From contig JALZUD010000037.1 of NCBI GenBank assembly GCA_023301725.1, positions 1-64,000 of the forward strand: DNA of 64,000 nucleotides, read 5' to 3'. A program made the position numbers and the translations under genes. Source of the DNA: Granulosicoccus sp. GTDB taxonomy: Bacteria > Pseudomonadota > Gammaproteobacteria > Granulosicoccales > Granulosicoccaceae. Shown one piece after another: positions 15,803 to 25,359 of this stretch; position 1 is the stretch's first letter, and the number at the start of each line of letters is the position of its first letter. The notes beneath the pieces are model-generated. The model searched no databases and was not told where the DNA came from. It saw nothing but the letters and a program-made list of their open reading frames with translations.

Positions 15803-16301
15803 AGCTCTCTTCAGTCTTCATCCGGTATCTAAAATCACAATGGCTTGCACCCTTCATCAGAGTTTGTGTGCGTGTCAGCTCCATGTTGGGGTTGTAGCCA
15901 ATACAAAAATCGCCATCGCGATTGCATGAGAGTAGGTGTCCGATATCGCCTAGGCCCATCTCGCGATACATCTCTGAATAACGGCAGCGTGTCACGTTGA
16001 ATGCCATCGTCTCTTCAGTGGTTCCCAATTGTTCGATAGTGAGTGCATCTTCGCGTGTCCAGGCAGGCAAAATTTCCTGGAAGTCCTTGAAACCCGGCGT
16101 ACGCCCCAGTGCCTCGGCCAGTTGCTGACCTTGCTCAATAGCTGATCGTGAGCAGCTCTCGCCGATAACGGCTTCTGCTTCTTCGCGTCCACTTCGCTCG
16201 CTGATCACTTCAAGCACATGTTTGAGAAGCATGGCTTCAATACGTCGCCTCAGCAAGATGGGCATGTTGTTAATGTCCATGACGTCTTCAGTGTTGCTCA
16301 T
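15801..16301 (-). CDS. L-2-amino-thiazoline-4-carboxylate (ATC) hydrolase family protein
   Basis: The 166-residue product matches the ATC hydrolase family (PF14196 type). The conserved C-terminal half reads RCRYSEMYREMGLGDIG, LLSCNRDGDFCIGY, LTRTQTLMKGASHCDFRY. Known members open the thiazoline ring of ATC on the way to L-cysteine, but most family members are untested. Conserved Cys and His residues in CNRD and SHCDF are likely catalytic or metal ligands. It is last in the same-strand block with an ABC importer, 34 bases after the ATPase gene. A role on the imported compound is therefore plausible. Confidence 0.82.
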   Translation of the reverse strand: MSNTEDVMDINNMPILLRRRIEAMLLKHVLEVISERSGREEAEAVIGESCSRSAIEQGQQLAEALGRTPGFKDFQEILPAWTREDALTIEQLGTTEETMAFNVTRCRYSEMYREMGLGDIGHLLSCNRDGDFCIGYNPNMELTRTQTLMKGASHCDFRYRMKTEES

Positions 16302-16335
16302 AGTTATCCCTTTGAATGTGGTCTTTGTTTGGTGC

Positions 16336-17985
16336 TTACGCCTTAGCTGAGTCGCTTAGCTGTTTAGCCGTGGGTGGGGTCCAGGATTTACCGGGAATAG
16401 AATTCATGAGTTTGCGTGTGTAAGCATGTTGAGGGTTGGCGAAAACCTCGGCTGTCGGGCCGCTTTCAACGATCGCACCGCTTTGCATGACAATCACGTT
16501 GTCGCACAGTTGCGCAGCTACTCTTAAGTCATGTGTAACGAACAACAGGGACAGCTGCATCTTGTCACGCAGCTCAACCAATAACTTGAGCACCTGTGAC
16601 TGTACGCTAACGTCCAGAGCTGATACCGGCTCATCAGCCACGATTACCTTGGGTTCCAGCGCCAATGCTCTAGCGATACCAATGCGCTGGCGCTGCCCAC
16701 CTGAAAACTCATGTGGAAAGCGATCTGCGGCTGCAGGCGAAAGCTCCACCAGTGCTAATAAATCTCTCGCACGAGCGCGAGCCTCTGCAGGGTTTTCACC
16801 ATGTACGATCGGACCTTGAGCAATCAGATCTATAACCCTTTTGCGAGGGTTCAAGGATGCCATAGGGTCCTGAAAAATTACCTGTATACGCTTGCGATGA
16901 GCTCGCATCTGGCGTGCACTGCAACTCAATAGGTCAGTGCCCTCAAGTTCAACCGAGCCGCTATCTGCTTCTAGTAGTCGAGTGACGATGCGCGACACAG
17001 TGGTTTTACCAGAGCCGCTTTCACCCACTACCCCTAAGGTTTGCCCACTGCGTAGTTCGAACGATACATCTTTCACGGCCTTCACTGCATTGCGTCTACC
17101 TGAGAGAAGACCTCCTCGCGCGATGAATGATTTGTTTAGTGCTGAACCACGCAGCACCACTGGTGCATCATCCAGTAACGTTGCTGGCGGTGGCGTTAAG
17201 TCGGGAACAGCAGCAATCAGCGACTGGGTATAAGGATGTTTGGGTGCGTTTAGTACCTGTGTAGCTGTGCCGGTCTCTACCATCTGGCCATGCTGAAGCA
17301 CGACAACTCTGTCAGCAATTTCAGCCACAACACCGAAGTCGTGCGTGATGAAAAGTACGCCTGCACCGTTCTCACTTTGCAGATCAGCAATGAGCTTTAG
17401 CACTTGCAACTGAGTGGTGACATCGAGTGCCGTGGTGGGTTCGTCAGCAATAATGAGGCGTGGCGATAACGACAAGGCCATAGCGATCATTACCCTTTGC
17501 CGTTGCCCACCTGATATCTGGTGAGGGTAGGCGTGATAGGCCGAGTCAGGCTCTGGAATATGCACCCGCTGTAGCATTGATAACGCATGTGCTCGGCGTT
17601 CTTTGCGCGAGGCTTTCATGTGTAACCGCAACACCTCATCCAGCTGCCAACCCACTGTTTTCTGTGGGTTCAGCGCGGTCATCGGCTCTTGGAAAATCAT
17701 AGACATGGCGTTGCCGCGCAGTGCACGCATTTGAGATTCGGATTTTGCCAGGACATCCTCGCCATCAAACAACACTTGGCCGCTTGCCACATGCACATGA
17801 GGCTCTGGCAGCAAGCGCATTACAGCACCTGCTGTTAGAGATTTTCCTGAACCAGATTCGCCCACTAGGCACACGATCTCACCAGAATTTACTTGTAGGT
17901 TTAAAGCGTCCAACGCGAGAGCTCTGTCCGAACCTTTGGGCAGCGCAATACTCAAGCCCTTGATATCGAGAATAGGCGTGCTCAC
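16336..17985 (-). CDS. Peptide/opine-type ABC transporter, fused double ATP-binding protein
   Basis: The 549 residues hold two ABC ATPases in tandem (DppD-DppF / GsiA / YejF style). Each has a Walker A ([10 protein letters not shown] near 40; [10 protein letters not shown] near 320), an ABC signature SGGQRQR, and Walker B ([24 protein letters not shown]). It powers import through the two permeases upstream. Its start overlaps the permease stop by four bases. It belongs to the operon that begins with a solute-binding protein and ends with the ATC-hydrolase gene. Confidence 0.93.
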   Translation of the reverse strand: MSTPILDIKGLSIALPKGSDRALALDALNLQVNSGEIVCLVGESGSGKSLTAGAVMRLLPEPHVHVASGQVLFDGEDVLAKSESQMRALRGNAMSMIFQEPMTALNPQKTVGWQLDEVLRLHMKASRKERRAHALSMLQRVHIPEPDSAYHAYPHQISGGQRQRVMIAMALSLSPRLIIADEPTTALDVTTQLQVLKLIADLQSENGAGVLFITHDFGVVAEIADRVVVLQHGQMVETGTATQVLNAPKHPYTQSLIAAVPDLTPPPATLLDDAPVVLRGSALNKSFIARGGLLSGRRNAVKAVKDVSFELRSGQTLGVVGESGSGKTTVSRIVTRLLEADSGSVELEGTDLLSCSARQMRAHRKRIQVIFQDPMASLNPRKRVIDLIAQGPIVHGENPAEARARARDLLALVELSPAAADRFPHEFSGGQRQRIGIARALALEPKVIVADEPVSALDVSVQSQVLKLLVELRDKMQLSLLFVTHDLRVAAQLCDNVIVMQSGAIVESGPTAEVFANPQHAYTRKLMNSIPGKSWTPPTAKQLSDSAKA

Positions 17986-18920
17986 TTTTTTTGTCTCGGA
18001 TTCAGCGCATCGTTCAGTCCTTCACCCACTAAGGAAAACGACAGCACGGTTAACACGATGACCATGCCTGGAATCGCGGCACAGTACCAGGCCGTGCGAA
18101 GCACAGCGCGTCCTTGGCCAATCATGTTGCCCCAACTTGCATAGTTTGGATCGCCTAGCCCAAGGAACGCTAATGCGCTTTCCAACAAGATCGCCAGCGC
18201 CATAATCACTGATGCATAAACGATAATAGGCGGTAGGGCGTTGGGGAGAATTTCGCGGAAAATAAGCGATGTGTTGGACACCCCCAAATTACGCGCGGCA
18301 TCGACAAACTCGCGATTACGCAAGGACATAAATTCTGCGCGTACCATCCGTGCTGGAGCTGTCCAGCTGACGATGCCAATGGCCACAGTAATCCATTCTA
18401 TCCGCGAGCCCAGTATGGCCACTAGCGTGAGCAACAGGATGAAGTTAGGGATGGTTTGAAATGCTTCAGTGATACGCATGAGTACATCGTCAATCCAGCC
18501 ACCAAAGAAGCCTGCCAATGCCCCCACTACTACACCGATGGCAATAGCGACAAGTGTGGCAACTACGCCCACCAAAAGGGATACGCGTGAGCCGTAGAGA
18601 ATGCCGGCAAAAATATCGCGGCCCAGTTGGTCCGTACCCAACAAATTAGCTGAGTTTACAAACGGGGCTGTTAATGGATCACCCGCTCTACGAAGTGGAT
18701 CTCCTGGCGCTATAAAGTCGGCGGTTAATGCCATTAGCAAGACGATAATAAACAGGCCTAGACCTAACAGCGCCGCTCGGTTGCGTCGGTAGCGATGCCA
18801 GAACACCTTTGAACGTGAGGGTTCAGCAGGCGGCAATGCTGACATGCCGCTATCAGTAACGCTGACACCTGCAGTGTTAGGCTCGTTGGTCATCGCTGAA
18901 GACTCGGCTGCACGGCTCAT
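17982..18920 (-). CDS. ABC transporter permease, DppC/OppC type
   Basis: The 312-residue integral membrane protein has an N-terminal cytoplasmic tail followed by RNRAALLGLGLFIIVLL and about six membrane segments. The family motif GTDQLGRDIFAGILYG and the EAA loop (EFVDAARNLGVSNTSLIFREILPN) are present and would contact the ATPase. It overlaps both neighbours by four bases, a sign of translational coupling. The substrate cannot be read from the permease. Confidence 0.93.
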   Translation of the reverse strand: MSRAAESSAMTNEPNTAGVSVTDSGMSALPPAEPSRSKVFWHRYRRNRAALLGLGLFIIVLLMALTADFIAPGDPLRRAGDPLTAPFVNSANLLGTDQLGRDIFAGILYGSRVSLLVGVVATLVAIAIGVVVGALAGFFGGWIDDVLMRITEAFQTIPNFILLLTLVAILGSRIEWITVAIGIVSWTAPARMVRAEFMSLRNREFVDAARNLGVSNTSLIFREILPNALPPIIVYASVIMALAILLESALAFLGLGDPNYASWGNMIGQGRAVLRTAWYCAAIPGMVIVLTVLSFSLVGEGLNDALNPRQKK

Positions 18921-19912
18921 GTCAGTTCAATCCGACTGTCAAGACGTGCATAGAGCAGGTCGGTCATAAAATTGATAACGATAACCAGTATTGAGGATAG
19001 AAAAATAATACCCATCAAGGTGTTCATGTCTCTCTGTATTACCGCCTTGTAGGCAAGATTACCTAGCCCCGGCAAGCTGAAGATAGTTTCAACAACCACT
19101 GAACCACCCAATACTGTGGAAAATTGCAAGCCGAGCAGCGTGACCACGGGCAACAAGGCGTTGCGCATAATGTGGTGAATCATGAGGCGGCTTTCACCGG
19201 CACCTTTGGCGCGAGCGGTGCGTACATAATCCAACTCTGCCACCTCCATCACTGATGCGCGCATCAGCCTCAGGTAGAACGCCAAGTAAATCAACGACAA
19301 GGCAGCAGTGGGCATGATCAGATGCTTAGCCACGTCCCGAACGTGTTCCCATCCCGTGTAAAAACCGGCAATGGTTTTGATTCCACCGACAGGTAACCAG
19401 CCAAGCTTGACTGAGAACAGCAACATCATCATCAGCGATAAAAAGAAACTGGGCGTGGCGTAGAACACGAGACCTAAGGTTGAAATTACCGTGTCTGTCC
19501 ATGAGTAAGCACGTCTTGCGGCAATGGCACCGAGCAAAGTGCCGACAGCGAAGGCCAGGCTCAGGGACGTGGCCATCAGCAGTAAGGTAGTTCCTAGTCT
19601 GTCCATTAACACCGTGGACACGGGTTGTTCATAAACAAACGACCAGCCAAAATCAAACATGGCAAGCTTCGACATATAGCGCCACAGTTGCACCCAGACG
19701 GGCTGGTCTAATCCGTATTCGGTGCGCAGACGCGCAATGAATGCCGCATCTGCTCCACCCATGTCGCCCACTAATGCGTCTACCGTATCGCCAGGTGCCA
19801 GTTGTAGCAGTAAGAAGGTACCGATCATGATCAAAATAATGACCGGTACCGCCTGCAGCAAACGACGTAAAGCGTAACCGAGTACGGCGAAGCCGGGAAG
19901 AAACTTCAGCAT
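18917..19912 (-). CDS. ABC transporter permease, DppB/OppB type
   Basis: This is the second permease of the importer. It starts with the typical LRRLLQAVPVIILIMIGTF segment, followed by LAPGDTVDALVG and an EAA loop (DYVRTARAKGAGESRLMIHH). About six membrane segments are visible, at 331 residues. ATG 19912 is preferred. An in-frame ATG at 19945 would overlap the binding-protein gene and add 11 residues without family support. Neither start has a strong ribosome site, so coupling to the upstream gene is likely. Confidence 0.92.
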   Translation of the reverse strand: MLKFLPGFAVLGYALRRLLQAVPVIILIMIGTFLLLQLAPGDTVDALVGDMGGADAAFIARLRTEYGLDQPVWVQLWRYMSKLAMFDFGWSFVYEQPVSTVLMDRLGTTLLLMATSLSLAFAVGTLLGAIAARRAYSWTDTVISTLGLVFYATPSFFLSLMMMLLFSVKLGWLPVGGIKTIAGFYTGWEHVRDVAKHLIMPTAALSLIYLAFYLRLMRASVMEVAELDYVRTARAKGAGESRLMIHHIMRNALLPVVTLLGLQFSTVLGGSVVVETIFSLPGLGNLAYKAVIQRDMNTLMGIIFLSSILVIVINFMTDLLYARLDSRIELT

Positions 19913-19922
19913 AGCGTTTGAG

Positions 19923-21533
19923 CTACCCGTCGATCCACAGGTCATACCAGCTGGATGAATTCCAGCGAGGTGTGTTGTGGTGATTTTGCAATTTCTTATT
20001 GGTCACCGAAATGAATGGGTGCTCAATAGCAAAGATGACAGGTAGTTGTTCCATGGAGCGCGCCTGGATCTGGTGATACAGGTCGGAGCGTTTGGTGGCA
20101 TCCAGCTCAGATGCTGCATCGTCAATCAGCTGATCAACTTGTGCGTCAAGCCAGCCAAACTGGTTGGTCCACGGTGTGCCTGCTGCCTGACCCGAACGAA
20201 GCCAGACCATGGTGGATACGGCAGGGTCAGAACGGAACTGGTGCCAACCATTGGCTGTATCAAAGTCGTAGTCACGGTAAACGCCGCTAAGAAAGCCTGG
20301 CGCATCATTGGTCAGTATGTCTACGTCAATGCCGATCTCTTTCATGGCTTGCGCAAAATACTCTCCCCATAACTGGGTGTACTCGCCCCAAGGCGCTGGC
20401 CGGTGACGTAATGTAAAACGCACGCCGTCGTCATCCTCAGGATAGCCTGCCTCATCCAGTATGCTTTTGGCCATTTCGACATCATAGGGGTAGGTTGGTA
20501 CATCAGCGGTATAGTTCGCTTCACCCGCCTGTGGGATCGGTCCTCTACCGGGTGCGGCAAAACCACCCATGATATTGTCGATGGCAAACTCGATGTCCAG
20601 TCCGTGATGAATGGCCTGACGCACTTTTAAATTTGCAAGGATTGGGTTGCGATGATTGAATTCAATCGTGCTGTGCGCAACGTTGTTCTCGTAGCCTTGG
20701 GTGCCTACAGTAAATCGATCGTCTTCGGCCAAACGTTGTATGTCTGCCATGGACACACCTAAATACCCCGACTCATGAATTTCACCGGATTCAAGTGCTG
20801 CTGCAGCTGCTGATTTATCGCTGATGAAGCGCCACACAACGCGGTCAAGGTAGGGGTATCCTTCGCGCCAGTAATTCTTGTTCTTTATCGCCATGACATA
20901 TTGGCCACGCTCGTACTCGACAAACTTGAACGGACCCGTACCTATAGGTGCGGTGTTGTACTTGCTTTTAAGAATGTCTGTTCCTTCATACAAATGTTTT
21001 GGAACAGGGTGGCCAAGATCGGGCATTGCTGCCAGAAACAAGTCTAATGGCATGGGTTTGGAATAATTGAATATAGCCGTGTAGTCGTCACTGCAATCAA
21101 CTGATGTCAGATTGGCCTGCAGAGCTGACGAATAGTTCAGCAACTCCTTCCACATAGACATAGCTGTGTAAGCCACATCGTCGCAGGTGAATGCCTCACC
21201 GTCATGCCAGTTGACTCCCTCGCGCAGCTGCACTGTGATGCTCAATCCATCATCAGATCCTGACCACGCCGTGGCAAGCACTGGCTCATAGCCTTCGTAG
21301 GATTTGTCGATCAGCGGTTCAATTATTTTGCCAGATATGTAGTAGACACCGGTTGAGGCGCGTAATGCGGGATTGAGCGTGCGCTGCTCAGATGTCATGT
21401 GAACGACCAGTGTGCCACCGCGTTTGACCTCCTGAGCCATTAAGGTGCTACTGAAGCTACTGACGAGCATCGTACTGCTGAGCGCAGCGACGCTCAATGC
21501 TGTGGAGCTAATACTCTTGAATCGGTTTTTCAT
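19923..21533 (-). CDS. Periplasmic solute-binding protein, family 5 (peptide/nickel/opine type)
   Basis: The 536-residue protein has a signal peptide (hydrophobic segment about 10-32, cleaved near LMAQEV). It has the SBP_bac_5 features: TLNPALRASTGVYYISGKIIEPL, GLSITVQLREGVNWHDGEAFT, and GTGPFKFVEYERGQYV. It delivers ligand to the two permeases. As first gene of the operon it presumably follows the promoter within 21534-21836. The family binds peptides, opines or other polar compounds. The ATC-hydrolase gene at the operon end hints at a sulfur-containing or cyclic amino-acid-like ligand, which is inference. Confidence 0.93.
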   Translation of the reverse strand: MKNRFKSISSTALSVAALSSTMLVSSFSSTLMAQEVKRGGTLVVHMTSEQRTLNPALRASTGVYYISGKIIEPLIDKSYEGYEPVLATAWSGSDDGLSITVQLREGVNWHDGEAFTCDDVAYTAMSMWKELLNYSSALQANLTSVDCSDDYTAIFNYSKPMPLDLFLAAMPDLGHPVPKHLYEGTDILKSKYNTAPIGTGPFKFVEYERGQYVMAIKNKNYWREGYPYLDRVVWRFISDKSAAAAALESGEIHESGYLGVSMADIQRLAEDDRFTVGTQGYENNVAHSTIEFNHRNPILANLKVRQAIHHGLDIEFAIDNIMGGFAAPGRGPIPQAGEANYTADVPTYPYDVEMAKSILDEAGYPEDDDGVRFTLRHRPAPWGEYTQLWGEYFAQAMKEIGIDVDILTNDAPGFLSGVYRDYDFDTANGWHQFRSDPAVSTMVWLRSGQAAGTPWTNQFGWLDAQVDQLIDDAASELDATKRSDLYHQIQARSMEQLPVIFAIEHPFISVTNKKLQNHHNTPRWNSSSWYDLWIDG

Positions 21534-21836
21534 GATCGTTTGTTGTTCTCCGCTCTGCGTTTTGTGTAAGTACCGATTTTATAGGTTATCAGGAATGTAA
21601 CCATCGTTAATAAATAACAGACGCGCTTTTGTTGGCAGTTCTTTCTAACGCAACTAATTATGGATACGTCAAAACATGGAAATTGGAGAGTTAATGCGGA
21701 TATACAGAGGCTATTTGCGCTGGAAAGTAGATATAATTTATGAGCTTAATCCCATTGAAACGGGGCTGGATCGGTTTTTAATGTGAATGCCACGTGCTTA
21801 TACAATGCACAACATACGCTCGTCAGATCATAATTT
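21534..21836. other. Divergent intergenic region (ABC operon / Nudix gene)
   Basis: The region is AT-rich and should carry the promoters for both divergent genes. On the minus strand a TATAAA hexamer occurs about 45 bases before the binding-protein start, without a clear -35 box. I see no RNA gene or repeat. Confidence 0.4.
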
Positions 21837-22379
21837 ATGCGACTCATAAAAACGGCTTTTCATCCTGATGTGTCTCTGGCAGATATTGCCCCAACCAGTG
21901 AGCGAATACTCATGGTGCGGCACTCTACACGTGGGATCGTGATCAAAGGTGAGGACATCCTATTACTTTACACAGAGCGCTATCACGATTACAGTCTGCC
22001 GGGTGGTGGCCTTGATGAAGGCGAGGATAAAATCGCAGGCTTGATTCGTGAAATACAGGAAGAGACAGGAGCGCAGGGTGTGCGCAACGTTCAACCGTTT
22101 GTACGCTATGACGAATACCGCCCTTGGTACAAAGATGACGCGGATATCATCCACATGATCTCGTATTGCTACGTGTGCGATATTGATGAACAGTTAGGTG
22201 AGACAACGCTAGAATCGTATGAAGCAAAAAACGGCATGTCAGCAAAGTGGATGAACATATACGAAGCCATATTGCACAATGAAGCTGTGATTGCCAGTAG
22301 TGATAAGAAAGGTCTTTCGGTTGAGAGAGAGACCTTTTTGCTGAAAGCGATTGTGCAGGAGTTAGTAGAAGCGCGCTAG
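21837..22379 (+). CDS. Nudix hydrolase
   Basis: The 180-residue protein contains a full Nudix box starting GGGLDEGED and ending REIQEETG, which matches G-x5-E-x7-REUxEExGU with the catalytic Glu residues present. It should hydrolyse a nucleoside diphosphate linked to another group. The substrate cannot be told from sequence. A long C-terminal helical extension follows the domain. It is convergent with the reductase gene downstream. Confidence 0.9.
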   Translation: MRLIKTAFHPDVSLADIAPTSERILMVRHSTRGIVIKGEDILLLYTERYHDYSLPGGGLDEGEDKIAGLIREIQEETGAQGVRNVQPFVRYDEYRPWYKDDADIIHMISYCYVCDIDEQLGETTLESYEAKNGMSAKWMNIYEAILHNEAVIASSDKKGLSVERETFLLKAIVQELVEAR

Positions 22380-22386
22380 CGGTGGG

Positions 22387-22515
22387 TCAATCACGCGCGG
22401 TGAATACACCACCTAATTCCCTCGCTTTACTCGCTAGTGCGTCCACCTCAGTCTCAGGTGCTTGCAATCGCAACATGACGCTATTTCCAAACGCGCGATC
22501 TTCGATGTGATCCAT
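22387..22515 (-). pseudogene. Possible C-terminal gene fragment (42+ codons)
   Basis: A minus-strand frame reads MDHIEDRAFGNSVMLRLQ and so on to VFTARD and a stop. The frame is open further upstream and overlaps the end of the reductase gene in another frame. The composition is protein-like (LRLQAPETEVDALASKARELGG), but I recognise no family and see no start or ribosome site. It may be a remnant or chance. Confidence 0.2.
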
Positions 22516-22558
22516 GTATAGAGCCGAATGCCTCGTCAAACGCTGGGCTATGTGCTGG

Positions 22559-23539
22559 CTATGTCTTAACGGCAGCCGCCGCTTTCATTGCATCCTCACC
22601 TTTTTTCCAGAGGTTGCCTTGCCACAATTCATCTAGGCCTGATTCGCCACTAGCACCTTGTGTTGTCAGGTAGTCGTAATATGCAGTGGGTTTTCGTCCG
22701 GTCAGATTAAAGAAATCAGGACTGCATCGGCAGTAAAAACCGTTTGTCAGGTACTCAAAAAATTCTGCCCGTGTGCTGCCAAAATCGTTTTCAAAATCGA
22801 CCATGCTCTGTGCGCGATATTCCAGCTTTTTACCCATCGCACGGCCAAGATCTAAAGCAATTTCATCCATGTTCTGGGGTTGTGGACCAGTGAGATCGTA
22901 AAACTTGTTAGCATGTTTCTCGGGGCCTTCGCTCAGTATGACGGCTGCTGCGGATGCGATATCACGTGTAGCGACGAACGAGTTACGAGCCGTGCCTAAA
23001 GGATTGCTGAACCAGCCCTCAGATTCGATGTTGTCACAATCTGTCTTTAGTAAATGGTTCATGAAGAAGTTGTTTCGCAGTACGCTAACTGCCAGGCCTG
23101 CATCTATTAGCGCTTTCTCGCCCCACCAGTAATGTTGCAACATAAGAGGGATCGCAGCACCGTAACGTGAGGCATGCATGTCAGGGTCGTAGGATGCAGT
23201 GTTGGTGTCGGCTCCCATACAGCTGATACGAACCACGTGTTTGATCTGCTCAGATCGTTTGCCCAACTCCTCGCTAAAGGCGAGATGGCCTTCTAGCATA
23301 GGATCTAGAGAGGCGGAGTAAATAGCACTGACGCCATCTAGCGCTGCGTCACATGTGGTTTTGTCGTTCAGGTCAAATTTGACCACCTCGTTCGCACCCA
23401 GTGCGCGCAGTACGTTAGCCTTTTCCATGCTGAAACAGCAAGCCCGTACCGTGAATTTTCCCTCTTTTGAGAGTAACGCCACAAGCTCCTTACCAATGCG
23501 ACCTGAGGCAGACGTGATGAGAACGATAGGTTTTTCCAT
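22559..23539 (-). CDS. NmrA-like / atypical short-chain NAD(P)-binding protein
   Basis: The 326-residue protein begins with a Rossmann fold (VLITSASGRIGKELVALL, a variant of GxxGxxG) and continues VVKFDLNDKTTCDAALDGVSAIYSAS, typical of the NmrA/SDR-a5 group. No Tyr-x3-Lys catalytic pair of classical SDR enzymes is seen at the usual place. NmrA-like proteins either reduce small substrates or sense the NADP redox state. The C-terminal tail (about 290-326) is extra. It is a single gene, convergent with the Nudix gene. Confidence 0.83.
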   Translation of the reverse strand: MEKPIVLITSASGRIGKELVALLSKEGKFTVRACCFSMEKANVLRALGANEVVKFDLNDKTTCDAALDGVSAIYSASLDPMLEGHLAFSEELGKRSEQIKHVVRISCMGADTNTASYDPDMHASRYGAAIPLMLQHYWWGEKALIDAGLAVSVLRNNFFMNHLLKTDCDNIESEGWFSNPLGTARNSFVATRDIASAAAVILSEGPEKHANKFYDLTGPQPQNMDEIALDLGRAMGKKLEYRAQSMVDFENDFGSTRAEFFEYLTNGFYCRCSPDFFNLTGRKPTAYYDYLTTQGASGESGLDELWQGNLWKKGEDAMKAAAAVKT

Positions 23540-24061
23540 GAGGAGCTCCGAAGGGGATAGGTTGTAGAGTTGTCAATGATAGCGGTTTGTCCGGTAATCC
23601 TGACAATGGATAGTATCTTGAAGGGCCGTGGCGCGATAAGTGCTGTTTACACAGATTAACGATGTATTGCGGCCGTAGCTATCGTTTGCGCATCTGTCAA
23701 TTGAACAACGTGCGAAAGCAAGCGTCGAGATTGGGTGTTTGTGATGAAATTTGCGCCAACAAGATGAAATTCATCAGTATTGCATCGTGATGTTTTATGG
23801 TTGTCCAGAGGCTTACGGCTGGAACATCGCTAATATTTCGTCTATATAACTAAACTGGGTGTACTGTAATTGTATTTTTTGCTTGGCGAAGATTGGGGTT
23901 ACAGTTCCATCTTAAGAAGTCCAAGCCGCGCCGCTAATATGTGCCAAGTGTAGTGTTTTCCAGCGTCCTCTCCAGCGCATAACAGAACGTAAGCTGATCC
24001 TTTGCACACTTAGTAAGATCATAGGACTGAAGATTTGTGACAAAAATATTGGATAGTTTAA
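23540..24061. other. 522-bp divergent intergenic region
   Basis: No gene is supported. The 13-base interrupted palindrome GATGAAATTCATC lies at 23763-23775, with a half-copy GATGAAAT at 23743-23750. Together they could form a regulator site for the reductase gene or the pqi operon. The 200 bases before the pqi start are AT-rich. Confidence 0.35.
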
Positions 24062-24730
24062 GTGGCAGCTGACTCGCATGCTCACAATGGCACAGAGGTA
24101 CATGTAGCGTGTCTAATGTGTGATGCGTTGGTTGAGATACCTGAACTTGGGCCGGGCGAACAGGGGGCATGTACTGGGTGCGGAGCGGTATTGTCTGCGC
24201 GCTCAACTTACGGCCCGGGATTGTCACTGGCCTGTGCGCTAGCTTCTCTAGTGATGCTAGCGTTAGCGTATCTGTATCCTTTTTTAACCCTTGAGTCCAG
24301 CGGGTTAGGCCACCAGCTATCGTTGATAACCTTGCCAGAGACGATGTTAGCATTTGGCCGTCCTGAGCTTGCAGTGAGCCTTGTATTGCTCACGCTTGTT
24401 TTTCCAACGATACTGACGTTACTCAATATCTCTGTACTGATTCCATTCCATTTTGGTCAGGCTGCCCCACGTTATGCGATACCCGTACTCAGGTGGAGTC
24501 ATCACCTTTCGAGCTGGAGTATGGTTGACGTATTTGTTATCGGAGTGCTAGCGAGCTTGACGAAAATAATCAGTCTGGCTGACATAACATTGGGAATTGG
24601 TTTTTGGGCCTACATGGCTTTTGCTTTGCTGGGGCTGGTCTCACTTTGGCATTTTGACCGTTCACCACTGTGGCATTGGACCGAACCTCATATCAGGCAT
24701 GGCGAACACAAAGCGGGTATTGCCAAATGA
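24062..24730 (+). CDS. pqiA: PqiA-like membrane protein, first half-size protein
   Basis: The product has one zinc-ribbon-like CxxC pair set (CLMC, CTGC) followed by four membrane segments and the family motif WSMVDVFVIGVLASLTKI. E. coli PqiA is a single protein of about 417 residues with two such units. Here they are two separate genes. The GTG start at 24062 is the only one near the Cys motif. The next gene starts inside its stop (ATGA). With PqiB and PqiC it forms an envelope-spanning MCE lipid-transport system. Confidence 0.88.
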   Translation: MAADSHAHNGTEVHVACLMCDALVEIPELGPGEQGACTGCGAVLSARSTYGPGLSLACALASLVMLALAYLYPFLTLESSGLGHQLSLITLPETMLAFGRPELAVSLVLLTLVFPTILTLLNISVLIPFHFGQAAPRYAIPVLRWSHHLSSWSMVDVFVIGVLASLTKIISLADITLGIGFWAYMAFALLGLVSLWHFDRSPLWHWTEPHIRHGEHKAGIAK

Positions 24731-25359
24731 GCGGTGATGCGCCTAAGAAAGCATGGGAAGAAGGGCTCCAAGCTTGCCACGTGTGCCAACGTCTGGAGCC
24801 CATAGGACTAGAGCGATGTGGTCGCTGTCATACCGTGCTGCGTGTGCGCATGGAGGATAGTCGCCAGCGCACGTTGGCATTGACGTTCACGGCTACTTTG
24901 TTAATGGTACCTGCGCATATATTACCCATCATGACGACAGAAACTCTGGGTAGTGCAGAAGGCAGCACCATTGTGGGTGGGGTCGTGACTCTATGGCACC
25001 ACGGCTCTTACCCTATCGCATTGGTCATTTTTATCGCAAGCGTAGTCGTGCCAATAGCTAAATTGATTGCGCTGTATTGGGTCGTTCTAGGGCGAATGGG
25101 TATTGACCTCGACAGTGCGGTACGCCGCAGTTTTTTGTTCCGGATGTCACACATGGTGGGCCCCTGGTCAATGATAGATGTGTTTGTAGTCGCAATTCTA
25201 GTGGGGCTAGTGCAGTTGGTCGGGGTGATACAAATTTACCCCGGGTTTGCAGTTGTTTCTTTTGCAGCAATGGTTGTGGTAACAATGTTAGCGGCCAATT
25301 CATTTGATGAGCGGCTAATCTGGGACAGGGTGGACAAGTCAATGGAAAACAACGGGTAA
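24727..25359 (+). CDS. pqiA: PqiA-like membrane protein, second half-size protein
   Basis: This is the second PqiA unit (210 residues): zinc-ribbon CHVC and CGRC, four membrane segments, and the motif WSMIDVFVVAILVGLVQL. ATG 24727 overlaps the previous stop by four bases and is preferred over an in-frame ATG at 24670 that would overlap by 60 bases. The stop directly abuts the pqiB start. Confidence 0.88.
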   Translation: MSGDAPKKAWEEGLQACHVCQRLEPIGLERCGRCHTVLRVRMEDSRQRTLALTFTATLLMVPAHILPIMTTETLGSAEGSTIVGGVVTLWHHGSYPIALVIFIASVVVPIAKLIALYWVVLGRMGIDLDSAVRRSFLFRMSHMVGPWSMIDVFVVAILVGLVQLVGVIQIYPGFAVVSFAAMVVVTMLAANSFDERLIWDRVDKSMENNG

